A stretch of 64,000 bases of DNA from Leucocoprinus leucothites (GCA_013368445.1 JAACJO010000026.1:421499-485498); one strand, 5' to 3'; numbered from the stretch's first letter, positions 10,949 to 24,700 are shown. Program-made: numbers and translations. The notes: a model not told the origin generated them from the letters alone.

Positions 10949-11965
10949 AAGAACGGTGAGATTGTGCGTTCTCCTTGACATGACGTCAGTCGCTCGTCAC
11001 TCATTCTCTCATTAGCGCAGGACCCATCTTTTACAAAATCCCATACACGTACATCTTTTATAACTGAACAATGTCCAATCAAATACCTCAGTCGATTCGT
11101 GGAATGGAGCATCAATTTCGAAATTCCTAGAAAATGCTATTCTTGTCTTTCTCCCTCGCCTTGCTCCCCATGTTCCGGCATCTTTTTACTGAACAATCAG
11201 CTATAGAGGTCTCTACAACGGAAATGTGTATACATAGACACATTCTTTCCCGAGGAGCATAATTGAATAGATGGAGCTATTGCTTTCAGAGTTTTCGTTG
11301 ACACATGTACCTCTATTCAGCCCAGCCATGATCGAGAGTTCAATTGGTCAAAGGTCGTTTCGGAGACTCGCGTTTGTTTGTCACCACGGACTGCGAATTT
11401 TTCGAGTGAGTATATGCAGCTCAATTAACTTCTACAGTCTCCACTCCTTATAAACTTGGGTTGCGCACAGGAAAAGGCCTCGCTGGGCTACGTCGGGCTT
11501 GGAGGGAAGCCGAATCAGTGGAGATAAACTACTGAAGCCAGGCGGATGCAGCCTAACTTGCGTCACCAGCCTGCTTTATGGACACCACAGTCAGAACAAG
11601 GTAGCCACGAAGGGACGAAGGACATTCAGTCCAAGACCAAGGGTCTCAGTACTGGGTCGCTACTTTCATTACCGGTTGCGTAGGACAGATAACAATAGAC
11701 AAGGTATCTACAAATATGTTATCCAAAGTTCCCGTTTGATATTGCGAGTTCTAACAATTGCAAGTTGGGGGGACGAAGGTAACCATGGATACATGAGTGA
11801 AAGAAGGGAATCATTGTCCGTAATAAGCGCCCGGATTGACCTTTTTGTTTCAATAATGGTTACAATGGCTTTGTAAATCAAGCTCCCTCTCTATTAAAGC
11901 ATTTCGCAGCCACACGTTCACAGCATTTCACCTCTTTTGATTTACTCCCTTCCCCTAGACACTAG
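10949..11965. other. intergenic, nothing recognised
   Basis: About 1 kb between the Mpv17-like gene and the next plus-strand gene. A 125-codon frame (11499-11876) is present but is rich in basic residues, lacks any motif and crosses sequence with no coding character, so I do not call it. The stretch just before 11966 is CT-rich, as in fungal promoters. Confidence 0.5.
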
Positions 11966-13437
11966 ATGCCGGTCAAAGCGAGCGCCAAGACTAGAACTGC
12001 CCAAACATCAAATGCTAGTAACACCGCGGAATGCGAACCACAGCTACCTTATACGCAGGGCAATAAGGAGTTCATCGCTTCGCTCGTGGCTAATTGGTTC
12101 TGGGATATACTTAAAGAGCTAGGGAGGTATCTTGTCAAGAAGGAAGAAGAGAAAGAAACGCAATATAGCGATGCGATGAAAGACTTGGTCAACTCCTCCA
12201 CGTTCTTCGAGTTAATAATTGGTTACATGCAGAAAGAGGGTATGAAATCATTCGCGTCTGCTGTCAAGCTTTCCTTGTCTGATCCTCACAAACAGCGAAC
12301 AGGCGGTGGGATCACCTCTCCACAGAACTAGCAAACCCGAGCAACCCATCATTGGGCTTAGACGCCATAGACAATGATCAGGTTGATCCGCTTGCTACTT
12401 GGGGAGGCGATATGTCCCGGCTCCCATCTCCTTTTGAGGCGCCTGAGTTCTGGCAGTTCATCAAGCAATTTAAACGACCTGAACAAAACCAAAGGCAGTT
12501 ATCGGTCTCGACCTCTGGCTTCGCGACACCCCCATCAGGATCCAATATGATGCCATGTTTGAGCAATGCTGGAGTCAACGAGTCACTCAAGTTTCTGGGA
12601 AATCCCATGCCAGGTGGCAGGAACACTTCGAGGCACGTATCTGGAGTTCAAGGATCCATGGAGCAAATGTCACACTCTTCTTCCGGATTTCCCAACTCAG
12701 TAAACGAAGAGGATGTCCTTTACAGTCTGGATAGCCAGGGGCCTGAGCCTGAGGCGTGGGCTTCGCCTGCCCAACTTCCTTGTTATCGAACAACATCTGA
12801 TAGGCACTTGGTCTGTCCACCGATAAAGAAAGTTCAATCGGAGGGGGAACATGTCAATCAACTGGAGTTCGGACTAGAAGTATCGTCTTTGAATTTTGGG
12901 TAAGTAGACGTGCTCACGATTTCCGATATGACGGCAATTAAACCCTTCCAAAATAGGCACGCAAGTTCCGTTCCAGCGATTAGTATCCAAGGATGTGAAG
13001 GGGAAATGATCGATGGATCTATATTCGGATTGTTTTCCACTCCAAATTCTCGGAAACCCTCGTTGACAGGTGCATCAATCTCTCGATCATCCGTGGAACT
13101 CCAAAGGCATAACTTCACTTTGGACTATGGACCGCAACATGCAAATTCCAGCATACTCCTAGACAACTACAATGTTCCTGCAGGCCTTGCATGCCACCGT
13201 TGGACTAGCTCTGGGAAGACAGCAACTAGCACGGATATCATAGACACTCCAGAACCGACCAGGCAGATTCGTCAGAAGTCTATAAGCCATCACGCACACG
13301 GACGCGTCTCAAATCAAGTACAGCAGGATCCACGCGTACCTGCAATGGCACACAACCGTGGTGTTTCCCTCAGCCCCCTTGTTGAATCTTTCGCTGGCGA
13401 ATCGGGACCACGGAAACGTCGACGGTCTGGAACCTAA
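11966..13437 (+). CDS. uncharacterised protein with C-terminal basic motif
   Basis: Three exons, 11966-12239, 12296-12899 and 12957-13437, join in frame to about 452 aa; both introns have consensus donors (GTATGA, GTAAGT) and acceptors. The N-terminal 90 residues are helical-looking (FIASLVANWFWDILKELGRYLVKKEEEKETQ...). The middle is Ser/Pro/Gln/Asn-rich and probably disordered. The C-terminus ends GPRKRRRSGT, a likely nuclear localisation signal. I recognise no catalytic or DNA-binding domain. The composition resembles fungal regulatory proteins, but no function can be assigned. It is transcribed toward the minus-strand GTPase gene. Confidence 0.65.
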
Positions 13438-13737
13438 CATGACCAGCAAATTCGTCTGCAGAATCGGCATTAATGGCTAAAGGCGGTCGATAAGCGAGGC
13501 CGGTCAGACGAGGAGGGACTTATAACCGGAATTGAGGCTATTTGGCAACGATGGCTTACCGAGTTTTATATTAGTTCGGACAATTGCGCGTTTGTGTTTG
13601 GTTTATGTCGTGAAGCTTAATTTCATTACATTGCTAATTCTAACGCACTGATGTGCTTATGACACGTTCTAACTCTCTGACGGGCACCGACCGTGAATTT
13701 GGGAAGGTGGAATCCGGTAAGAGATGGCATAACAGCA
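13438..13737. other. convergent 3' region
   Basis: Space between two convergent genes; probably holds both transcript ends. No terminator-specific signal is evident. Confidence 0.4.
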
Positions 13738-15045
13738 TCACTTCCAGCTAAGGGAAAAGGGGGCTAACATGACGGCCACGCGTCCCCAAAATCCAAAAAC
13801 GGGAAAGGCCGCTGCGATTTTACCTTCCAATATCGCATTGCTCTCTGTTTCTGCGGCGGCAACTACGGGCGGAGTGGCTGTAGAAAGCGCCTGGAGAGAC
13901 ACAGATCGGGTTGAGGACTGCACCCTGGCCTCGAGGCGACCCAAAATTTCCGCATAACCGGACGCCAAGTTAGCGGATTCTTGCTCTAATCTCCGTATCA
14001 TCATCTCAAGCCTTTCCCTTTCCTGGGCAAGCTCTCTACGCGATTCTTCGTCTCTCAGTCTTATCGCGTCCTGCATCTCCTCCATTACAACTCGCAAATC
14101 ATCCTTGTAACGAGAAGACCTTTCCTTAATATCCTGATTCAATTCCTGACCAGCTTTGGTCGCGCTGATATCCACTCCGTTCTCCAGTTCCTCTTGAATC
14201 TGAAGCGGCTTTTGCTCGTGGCAGCGAGTGAGGACGGAGCGAATAATGGAGGCCGCAGAGGCGTGCGTGTTATCGTGCCGGGCCATGTGCGCACCACGGG
14301 TTACAGCGGGTTCGAAAAAGATGGTTTTTGTCATCAATTCGGCTTCTCGTGCCTCTCCTAGAGTCATATCGATCTGATCCCACATGGTAGTGACGATGAC
14401 TACTTTGGATAATGACGAGTCTCCGCAGAGCTGCCGGAACATGCGGAAATTGCGACTGGATATACCACCCATTCGATTGTCAACGATACGATGCATGTAA
14501 ATGACACCAGCCAGCTTGAGATGATTTCCTCGGCTGGTCAGTGACCGCTAGTGTCAATATCTATGACGGTTATGGCTGTATTGAAAGACCTTACCAAAGC
14601 GAGAGCGAAGCTGCTATCATCTTTAACACGTCACTATCCGTTGTCTTTGTATCGTCAAAGCCAGGAGTGTCCATCAGGATGACTTGTTTTCCATCCACAG
14701 TGAAGGGAGAAGAAAAATGCACAGAGTCTGTACATGACTCGAGTTCATTCCCAACCAGTAGACCCGACTCAGTGAGAAGATTAATGAACTGAATCCGAGC
14801 ATTAGATCGTTAAGGCGTCGGGGTGCACGGCGTACTGTTGATTTTCCGGTACCCGTTGGTCCCATTACACTGTTATTTAAGTAAATCAGCAACGTTTTCG
14901 ACGTCAAGTGAGGCTTGACCAACACAATAGCAAAAGTCTCCAGTGGCTCTTCATCTGCGATCTATACGGAAGCAAAGGGATAAATACTTTGATATCGATG
15001 CGCAAAATCGTCCCATACAGTTCTTTCCCCAGAGGAAACGCTCAT
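13738..15045 (-). CDS. AIG1/septin-like P-loop GTPase with coiled coil
   Basis: Multi-exon reading from ATG at 15045 gives about 362 aa. The G domain begins early: FAIVVMGPTGTGKST (P-loop, about residues 18-33, rebuilt across three introns), a Thr-rich switch region, VILMDTPGFDDT (G3, DxxG) and VVIVTTMWDQ at the G4 position, where the usual N/TKxD is replaced. After the G domain there is a long charged heptad-rich segment (QELNQDIKERSSRYKDDLRVVMEEMQ..., coiled coil) and a hydrophobic C-terminus (VFGFWGRVAVMLAPFSLSW) that may insert in a membrane. This architecture matches the large Agaricomycete G-domain family related to AIG1/GIMAP GTPases. The cellular role of these fungal proteins is unknown. 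Frames are continuous; no defect was found. Confidence 0.78.
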
Positions 15046-15971
15046 CGTAAACCAAGGAAGGTGAGGGGAAAAGAAAGTGAAGTACAACGTCGTACAAGGT
15101 GGTTGAGGAAAGCCAGGTGCATTGCATGATGCACGTTGAAGCGTGTGGCTGATGATTTGGACATCGGATTAAATGATGTGGCAGGTATGCTGCATTGTCA
15201 AAATTGAGGGTGACTGACGGAAGTCGAGATTATTAAGAAGAAAGTCATAGGTATCATTAATATCAAATAGGTACCGACATAAACAGATACATACAGATGT
15301 CTGTGATCACGAACGCGGCAGGATAATCTCCGATTTGTGAGTATAAGTATATACCGGTCAACTTCGAGCTGCGTCTCCAGGGTTTTAGGCTCGAGTTTGG
15401 CATCCTGATATATTACCCATTCAGTCTAGCGTGTCTCACGACATAAAATAAACTGTGGATGAGGACTGAAAATCATTCCTTTTTTGCTACTCTTTCAAGG
15501 CCGGACAACCGCGAAGAAGCTGATCCTATCGAAATTCCGTAGGATCAGCGGTACATTGGTCGTTATTCTGTTTCAAGTATGAACCAATACTTTGGTATGT
15601 TAGAAGTTTGCCACTGACTACTCACGAGCACGGGAATGCTCTTCACATGCGGAGACTCTTTACCTGCTCTCTGGATGCCCGGCCGGTAGGAAGACTCCTC
15701 TCTCTCACCAACCGATTCTTGGTGTTCCAGAAGTACGATAATACGGGATTCGAACGCTATGAATAAATGCCGCGCTCCAATCCACATACTGGATATGCGT
15801 AACGTCCTCGAGAACAAGGGGGTCGGTCATCATTTTGATCATCAGAGTTGGAACAGGATCATCACTTAACGAGATTGCACAGGTCATGAAGCACCAACGT
15901 AGCGCTGAGAAAGACTTTTAAATCGCGACCCACCTCGCATAATTTCATTTTCGAAGCTTCCCCAAGTTACC
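15046..15971. other. intergenic with weak minus-strand frames
   Basis: Two overlapping minus-strand frames (15887-15705 and 15817-15563) give protein-like text such as PVPTLMIKMMTDPLVLEDVTHIQYVDW and could be exons of a small gene or relic. I found no complete start-to-stop splice model and no known motif. The remainder is AT-rich intergenic sequence, with the promoter of the membrane protein at its right end. Confidence 0.35.
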
Positions 15972-17384
15972 ATGTCTGTACTGAACCTATACTACGACGA
16001 GTCGAGCTTCAACCTCCAGTATTCACCACCGACGGCATGGGCAGATAACTCATCCGAACTTTGGACGAGCGGAAGGTCGAAAGTTGTAAACCAGTTTCCT
16101 GGTGCGCAGCTGACGTTCAAATTCAATGGTATATGTCTCCCTTGGTGCCTTTGCGTATAATTCGGGTTGACTCATTCAGAATTCACGCAGGGACATCGGC
16201 AATGTTTTATGGGGCTTCACTCAATGATTCAAAATTCGCTCCTATGATCGACAACCTGGTTCAGCCCTCAGTGTCCCTGCCAAGCTCAAATCCCCCCACA
16301 TATGGATTATGGTATCAGACTCCTCCGCTGCAACCGGGGCAGCACACGATCGTTTTTAACGATCTTCCGCAGCTCACACTTGACTATGTGATCGTCGGAA
16401 TTGATCCAAGCACCGTCTTTCAGAATACCCTTGTTCTGATAAGCGACTCCGATCCTAGAATCACCTACACCGGCAACTGGGAGCAAGATGTCAGTCGCTT
16501 CAAAACGTTGCAGCCTTTTACGTTCATTGGTGACTACAGTACTCGCTCATCCTGTAATCCTGGAGATACTCTTTCCTTCGAATTCTCGGGTACGCTTTAA
16601 AAAGCCTCCCGCGCGTGTTTCTTCCTCTCACAAAACATTGTATATAGGTTCATCACTTCAGATGTGGGGAGTCTTCGATTGGCAGCTGGTGGGCGATGTC
16701 ACCGCCGCCTATACTATCGATGGCCAACAAGTGGCCCAGCAGAGATACCAAGCGGACACTACCTCACAGCAGAGAATTGATGGTGTCCAAACGAACTACC
16801 AGTTGTTCACTCATGACAGCCTCACAGATGGGGTTCACACACTCACTGTCAACATCACCTCATGCACAAATCAGCGCTTTTCGCTCGATTACATCACTTA
16901 TACCCCTTCTTTCACTTCCGGAAAAGACGCACCCGCGTCAACAGCACCTCCCACCTCGTCATCCCCGAGCGCATCCCATAAATTCCCTACAGGTGCCATT
17001 GCTGGCATTGTTGTCGGGGCGGTCGGTCTGGTGGCAATTGCCATTCTGATACTGTGGTTTTACAGAAGGCGGCGCAAAACTGCAGCCGAGCCGTTTCCTG
17101 CTTCCGGATCAACGACAGCTATTACGCGGAAGGAGGAAGTCCCTCCCCACATGCGTTATCTGAGGCCGCAAGCCTCTCAAGGGACGGTTGACCTTACGGA
17201 AGGGACCTCAACATCCGGAACGTGGGTAGTCGCTCCTCATCCATCAGACGTGAGGAACATCAACGAACTCGTCTCCTCAGTGCCACCCCCAGCATACCTG
17301 AATCACCAAACACCACCGGCTCCGACAGAAAGTATGACGGAGACAGCGACAGCGACTCATCCTACTTCTCGAAGTCCGTCGTAA
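15972..17384 (+). CDS. single-pass membrane protein with duplicated beta-rich ectodomain
   Basis: Exons 15972-16128, 16191-16589 and 16648-17384 give 430 aa. There are two related extracellular halves, each with an FxGxxxxxYG/WG-type turn and a PGxHTI / DGVHTL strand before LDYV or LDYI, suggesting two jelly-roll-like modules. A Ser/Thr/Pro stalk (about residues 265-285) precedes one transmembrane segment (GAIAGIVVGAVGLVAIAILILWF) and a basic stop-transfer YRRRRK. The cytoplasmic tail is Pro/Ser/Thr rich. There is no cleavable signal peptide, so the single helix may act as anchor. This plan recurs in Agaricomycetes as large families of surface proteins with unknown ligands; carbohydrate binding is only a guess. 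The introns are clean and no damage is seen. Confidence 0.75.
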
Positions 17385-18839
17385 TGTGATCCTTTCCCCG
17401 GTTTCCTGCCGTACTCATCGAGTTTTCCGACGGGTCTTGCAGATACTCAGACTTCTAGTCCAAGCAACAAGGGGATTCGTACCTCTCTTACTAAGATCTT
17501 CAATCGTTAGCCCATACCATACCTGTAGTGATACTTTCTCGTCCCAGGTCATGTATATTCGAAGTGGAATATTATTGTCGGTACAGTGTTCGGTCCATGA
17601 TGCCCCACCCTCGTTGACTAGATTATTTCGGTTGAACCTGATATCTATGACCGCACTCCCAAAAAAAAAGTGATCGGTCATACCAGTTACAGTTAGCGCA
17701 GTACGGTAATTCACAAGGAAGCCCCATTGGCGAGCTCGAGTGTTCATCAGGACATCGCCGTGAGTAATTTACATGTGAGAATGCGCCTGTGTGTGCCTTT
17801 TGTGGGTAATAGTATGGGATCAAGAATAACGTCATTCAATGGAAGTATATGTTCGAGATCTAGGTTGCTTTCTCACGTCCACCATAGTATTCTATTCTAT
17901 TCGCGAGGACAGAAAACGACGTACCGCACAGTTTACTCCTCGGATCGATAACGATTAGAACTGGATTAGTTGGGGCGAGGCAGTGGGAAAATCTTGGATC
18001 ATCATTGTCGGCGCACCTGGCGTTGGCGCAGAAGCTTTGTTTGATGTATTTCTATGAGAGGATTCTACTTCTTTGAGGGTAAAATATGCACACCGAGGGA
18101 AGATCGACGGGTTCGATACTGGGTTTCATGCCACTTTTATCAGATGATATCTTTGATATCATCGAATACACCACCATGCCGAATCGGGTTCACACGGGGC
18201 TTGATCGTTTGCCAAGCAAGTAACAAAACCATCTTTCAATCTGATTATGACAATAATACAAACGTCTTTGCGTCCCATATAATCATTGTAAAGAACTCGT
18301 TGGAAACCTCGAACTGAGACGAGGGTCGATCAAAAACATAGTACCGCCCTATTTGCTTGGAGACCTCATATCCTCCTTTTATTTATTTTAGCAAAGCGCT
18401 AATTCGGATTCCGGAGTTGACTAGCCATTCTTCCGGTTCCGACCTTGATCACTGGTTTAACACAGAACAAGGGAGTTGATACTGCAACAATATGTAAGCG
18501 TTCACAACGACAGAAACTTGAAACATTAAAACATCCATTAATACCCATTTACTTCTGTACCAGAGCAGATACACGATGCTAGAAAAACAAAGACTTTACT
18601 CCTTATACCACAATGAGAAGAGAAGAAAGAGAGCGAAAAACCAAAAACGAAATGTGTACGAAGGAACCGAAAAGGAAAGTGAGCAACATTATCAATTATC
18701 AAATAAACGTCCGGAAGAAAAACCTCCTATCAAATGTCATAGCACGCGAGAAAAGAATAACAAAAAAAACTTAAACCAGAGCGCAGTCCTAAACATAAAA
18801 AAAAACTAAGTGAACAAAGACGGACCAATCCACCTTCCG
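17385..18839. other. gene-poor interval
   Basis: About 1.4 kb. A minus-strand frame (17747-17415) and its partner near 17835 overlap out of phase and have no splice support. The right part (18540-18800) is A-rich and is probably the 3' flank of the Set3-like gene. Nothing else is supported. Confidence 0.5.
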
Positions 18840-21800
18840 TCAGCGATCCCTTTCCCAGTCTCGATGTCGGTCTCGAGGCCTATACCTATCTCCTTCACGG
18901 CTCCGATCCTGATCTCGGTCCCAGTCCCTATCCCGCCCGTCGTACCTATCCACATCATCTCTGTCCCAACTACTTTCTCTGTCCCTCCCCCTCTCCCTAT
19001 CCCGGTCGCGGTCACGATCATCACGGTGATTGGTGTACTTTGCTTTCCTCACACTACTACTCGTCGAAGAGCTGATACTCGTTGCCATCATGCTCATCCT
19101 CGACGCCGAGCTGATATTATGATGAAGCCCTGGATGAGGAGGAAGCCCAAGTCCTGGAGGTGGACGTGAGGGTAGGCCAGCTTCAGGTGGCACTGGAATC
19201 GTGGGAGTAAAGGTAGGGGCGGAAATGGTTGGCGTGGCTGGCGTGGACGATGTTGGTGTACTGGAATTAGTGGTGGAGGGCGTGTTAGAATTAATGGTCA
19301 GAGGACGAGGTCTGTGGGTGGCGGTTGTAGATGTGGAAGAGGGTGGAGGAGGGGTTGGTGAGGTAGAATTCGTTATGATTGAAGGTTTTGACGTAGTCTG
19401 TCCCTGGGATGACGGCAGTGTTGTGTTGACGGAATACGACGTAGTTGGTAAAGTTGCCGCAACAAAGCCTGGAAGAGTCGAAGGTTTATGAATAGACGAT
19501 GTTGAAAGATGAGGCGGTGCAGGTAACGAAGTAGATGCCTTCAAACTCGAGCTCGATCGGGCTCCAAAAGGCGCACTAAAACCAAATGACATCGGAGTGG
19601 CTTTTGTAGAGGACGAATTCGAAAGCGTCAATGAAACGGGTGGAGGAGGCGGTTGAGGCGGGGGTGATGTCGTAGGCGGAGGTGGTGGTCCTTGCGTAGC
19701 GGGAGGTGGAGCGGGTGACGAACTCAGCTTGGACAAGGATGCAGGTGCAGTCGGAGTACCAGCCGGTGGCCTGGGGATATTCATATGGGAGAAAGTATTC
19801 CTCATCGCGGCTGGGGCAGATGGCGGTGCTGGCATTGTCTTTCGTAACGATCGTGGACCAGTAGGCACCGGAATCAACTCTCCTGAACTAGAATTGACGT
19901 ATGGGAATCTGTTGAACGGAGACACAGTCGGTTTTGGCCTCTGCGTAGGAACAGGTGTAGGGGCTGTCGTGGCCATCACCGTCGTAGATGGGGTTGTAGA
20001 AGATACTGTGGATGTCTCGACCTTTTCGCGAGCAGGGAATCGCGCCGCGTTTGGCGAAGATACCGACGTTGCCTCTACCCCATTCATGGGACTCCATCCC
20101 TTCACTACCGGCAAGGATACTTTCGGCTCCACAACCTCTTGCTTTGCTTGAACCTCCATACCTGCACGGTGCGACGTCGATAGGAATACGAGAATTAACC
20201 GAGTTAAACACACACCTCTACTTCGATTCCTAAGCTCATTATCCCTCTTTTCTCTTTCCGCACGCTCCATCTCCGATCTCTCCTTCGCCATCCTCTCCTT
20301 TTCCTCCCTTTCTTTCTGCTTCCTCGCCCTTATCTCTCTCACCTTAACCTTCGCCAAATTTCTGACATTCTTCGCGCGTTCCTCTCGCTGAGCTGGGGTT
20401 TCCATTGCCAATGCTTCCTTCGACTGCTCCAACTGCAAGTCCACGTACAGCTGTTCATCGAGTTCCGGGTCTTCCGCAGAATTAACAGCGCTCATGGATT
20501 TTCGAATCCTCTCTTGCCTTTGCAAACTCTCCGACTCCAGCTTTGCCATCTCGAACCTTTCCTTCGCCATTTCTTGCATGAACTTCTCCACCTCCAGCTT
20601 CTCGCGCTTGACATGTTCCTCCTCTAATCTCTCTCTCTCTAATCTCTCCTCTTCCGCTCTCTGCTCCGCTCTCTCCACCTCCATCCTCTCCCTTTCCAAC
20701 CTCTCCCTCTCTCTCCTCTGCATCTCCAGCCACTCCCGTTCTGCTCTCTCCCTCTCCACCTTCAGCTCCTCCGCTTTCTCTCTCTGCTCCTTGTCCCTCT
20801 CAATCCTCTCCCTCTCCTCCTCCCTCTCCTTCTCAAGCCTCTCCAATCGCTCCTTCTCCTTCCTCGCTCTCTCCTTTTCCTCTCTCTCCTCTTTCGCAAG
20901 CCGTTCTTGAGTTTCTCTCTCCAGTCGCAGCTTTTCGGAGCGTTGTTGCTCGACTTTGAGCTGTTCCATGTACTCTTTTTCTTTTTCTTTCCAGCGTTCC
21001 TCAGCTCGTTGAGCTGGTGTGGGTGCTGGTGTGGGCTGACTACACCCAAAGAGACTCCATGCTGGCAGGTTGTCGGTGGCGTTGTTAGAGGAAGTTGGTA
21101 CTGGGGGAATGGGAGGAGGAGGGGATGGGGATGTTAAGTTAAACCCGAAGATTGAACTAGGCAGCATTTGCCCACGCCAAAACTCCGCCGTTCGCTCAGT
21201 AACAAGCGAAGGGCGCTGGGATATCGAGGCAGTGGTAGTAGGGGTTTTAGAAGGAGACGACGGATTCGGCGTAAGCTTTGCCTATTTAGTAGTATGAGCA
21301 ATAGATCAGCCTTAACGGAAACGAGAGAACACACCGAGTCAGCAGTTGTCACCACGGAAGAAACACTCGTCACCAATCCTGGGAACTTCAACTCGGACTC
21401 TTCAACTTCACCCTCTTCCTTCTCAGCACGCTGCTTCTTCTTCCTCGCCGCGAAATCCTTGAGCGATAATTTGACCTTTCTATCGCCAGCTGCACCACTG
21501 TTATTTGCAGTTGAAACTGTCGCAGAAGAGGTGGGAGGTGGTGTAGGGGATTTGGCGAGAGAATTGGAAGATGTTGAGGGAGAGGTCGGCTGAGGAGGGT
21601 CTTGTGCGCTGGTCAAAGTTGACGTCGATTTTGATATAGAGGGTGATGAAGGCACAGGTACGGGTATTGATTTGGCGCCTGTATCTGACAATGACGCAGG
21701 GAGGGGAGATACAGAACGACGACTCAGGGTAGGAGAAGAAGCTCGAGGTGGAGACAGAGGTATGGGACGTGGTGAAGATGTAGACGCCGGCTGTGGTGCG

Positions 21801-24700
21801 GATAGTCCAGGAAAGGAAGGAGAAGTACTCCGGGGAACGTCGGACGTAGCACTCTCGTGGAATATCGATCTCATAACGGCGTTTAGTGTTAGGGATGGTG
21901 ATTCGGAGCGGGGCGGAGGTAGGGGAGATGTCTTGTTGGGTGGTGACAGCGAATCCTTCTGGAGCAACTTGGGTGATGAGCGGAGTGGGGAAAGAGGCGA
22001 CAGAGACCTCTCATCTGCTGTTGGTGTTGGTGTTGTCAATCTCATCCGCTCGTCACCGTCAACCTCCATTTTAAATTCATCTGCAACCCGGCTCGTCTGT
22101 TTATCCTCCAAAGCCACCGGTTTCACTATTTCCTCCACTACTTCCTTCACCACTGACGTCTCAAGACTCGGAAGCTCTTGCGGCAGTAGTTCAGGGGAAG
22201 GAGTATCAATAGAAATCTCTGGCGGAGACTCTGGCGACTCCTGTATCTCCTCCGTCGTAACGGTCGTGGTATGGGGAGGAGAGGGGGTAGGCACAGGAAG
22301 AGGGACAACATCAGGCAACTTTGAATCCCGAGGTGATGGCGGTGTCGTAATCGCAGTCGAAGTAGGGGAAGCTGACACACGTCTTCTTCCTGATCTAGAC
22401 CTTGGAGATGGCGAAGGGGATGTGGATTTGGATTTTTCCTGTGTTGTCGTTGAGCGCGAGCGTGATCGGGAACCGGAAGGAGAAGGAGTGCGAGGGGATA
22501 CGGACGTCGGAGGAGAGTGAGGTGATGCTGATATATGAGGGGGAGAGGTTATAGGGATCGTAGAGGTTGGCTGAATATCAATATCCATCTTATCATCAAC
22601 CGCATCCTCGGGCGTTTCCTTTCTCACAAAAGGCGCCCATGGTTGATATGGTGACTGCCCGTCGAGTCTTGAGGAAGACGCGAGGGAGAGGCGGGAGAAG
22701 GGTGTCGAGGGAGATGTGCCATCAAAGGACGCAAGTCGTAGATTTGCGAGGTCATGTGAGGAGGGTAAGGATGTAAGTGCCGGCGTAGACGAGGTAGATG
22801 CCATTGCTGATGATGCATCTGGAAGTGGGGGTGGCGGCATTTCTCGAACTACAGCCACGTGCAATGTCAGCATATTGCACAAAAAAGCAACGATAGCTTA
22901 CCATCGTCGAGTCGGAACTTGGAGCTACTCGCTATCGGATTTCCGTCAATCTGGATCCCCAAACCAACATGTCGTCGTTTACGATGTCGTTGCTTCCACT
23001 GTCTCCGTAGCTTTGGCGGCATACGATCTTCATCATCGGTGTTCCGTGCATGGTCTGGGGGTGGATCGGGCTCCGGGAGAGGAGTTGGGTGGCGCTCGAA
23101 GGAAGAGGTTGATGTCCGTGATGATGAGCGCTGTATTCGGGGAGGGGCAACGCACGTTGATAGAGGTGTGGTGGCTGCTCAAGAAAAGTAAAGTGAGGCG
23201 TAGAAAGAGTGTGGTGGTGGCGGCACTTACACAGAAGCGTCGAACGCTCAACGACGTCACTCTCGTGAATAAAGTCGTTGGCCTTCTCTTTGCCTTTCCC
23301 CTTTCCGACTACGGGCTCCACGACGTCGACATCCATCTCGACACCGCCCATGCCGCTCGAAAAAGGCAAACGCTCTCGCGTTCTAAACCCGCGCTGCTTG
23401 CCGACGAGGGGCCCAAGGTCGAGTTTTTCCCCAGGAAGAGGGAGCAAGGCGGTAAGAGAAGGTGAAAGAGGAGAATCGGAATGGACGGCACCGGCGTCGA
23501 CAAAGGCGGCCATTTGATTGAGAGCGCAATCCTTGGCTTTTGAACCGCAAGCACAGGTGGTGAATGTAGAAGAGAGGGAGTGGAGGATGTTGGACATTTG
23601 ATGGCGGAGACGCTGTATCTGTTGAGGGCTGTCAGAGGTGGAAGAGGAGGGAAGAGTTCTAAAGTATGGGTAAGATGTAGAAGAAAGAAATGGGAGAAAT
23701 AGACGCACGGGAAGATATGTGGTGTCTCGATTAACGCTGGCAGCGAATGCACTGCATTTCCGTCGTCCCATTCCCAGCCAAGGATAATCTCTTCGTCTGG
23801 CCTGAGGTCTCGTAGAGCGAAAACACCAAACGCAAGACGTTCAGAATCAGAACAGATGGTAGGACGAAGAACGGCATTTGGCCGGCAACCGTTTCTCACA
23901 AAACGTGACTTGTCGCCTGATATTCTTGCGTCGAGAGCGAGGTTGAGGGGAGGGCCGATGAGGTGGACAAATGGTTTTGGCATGCCGAGGTGGGCGTATG
24001 CGTTGAGGGGATCTGCGAGATAGGAAGAAGAGGGGGTTATTGTGGAGGTGTATGGCGCAATAAGCTCGTCGCGGCGGATGGGAGCTGTGGTGTGGAGGGC
24101 GTATGCGGGAGGTCTGACAGAGGCATTGGAGTATGGATTCAAAAAGTGGTTGTCGGCTGCAGGAATTTGTCGGACAACAGTCTTTGGGGGATCCTGGGTG
24201 AGAGCTGACAGACCACGCCAGTGCTTTGCATACCGCCCAAGTCTGGCCCGTGCGTCGGAGTGGGGGACGTTGTCGACGGAGATTTGGACATAGGCGTGCA
24301 TCGCTGGCTCTTGCACGTCGAGCTCGTCGGTGTCGTGGGGCATTGGCTGGCGTATTGAAGGTCGTCGCCGTCGTTTATTCACAGGCTCGCTCGCCAGTGC
24401 ACTCGCTCTCCGCACTCGATTTCCGCCCGTTCCCCGCCCAGTCCTCTGCGGTCTTTTCTCTACTCCCTCTGCTGGCTTCACCTCGCATAACCAGCACTTC
24501 CACACCTCGGGTACATCCTTTGCATTCACGATACCAAAGCAGGCAGCATGCACCCATCGAGAACATTTGTCGCAAGCGATCGAAAAGCCGTCGTCGTGCT
24601 TGGAGCCGCAGATGCAGCGTATGGCATTGGCGTCGCCGTCGCCGTCGTCGGTGTCGGCTGTTGAGCCTGCCTTGCGCTTCACGCCCACTGCGCCCTCCAT
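18840..24700 (-). CDS. Set3-like PHD finger and SET domain protein
   Basis: A large minus-strand gene with a few short introns, about 1800 aa. Start ATG at 24700. A PHD finger occupies residues 29-72 (CIC..CDKC..HAAC..CWLC; C4-H-C3). The SET domain follows at about 200-340, with RFVRNGCRPNAVL standing for the RFINHSCxPN motif and a DEEIILGWEW-type C-terminal strand. A short post-SET-like CACGSKAKDC lies after an intron near 23640-23715. The middle is very rich in Ser, Pro and Thr and surely disordered. From about 21000 down to 20200 lies a long Glu/Arg coiled coil, then a proline-rich segment, ending in RD/ER dipeptide repeats. This order resembles yeast Set3 and animal MLL5/SETD5, scaffold members of histone deacetylase complexes that bind H3K4me and often lack methyltransferase activity. 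Activity here is unproven. Confidence 0.82.

Noticed and set aside
11499..11876. 125-codon plus-strand frame
   Set aside because: Odd composition, no motif, no conserved context or splice model; most likely a chance frame.
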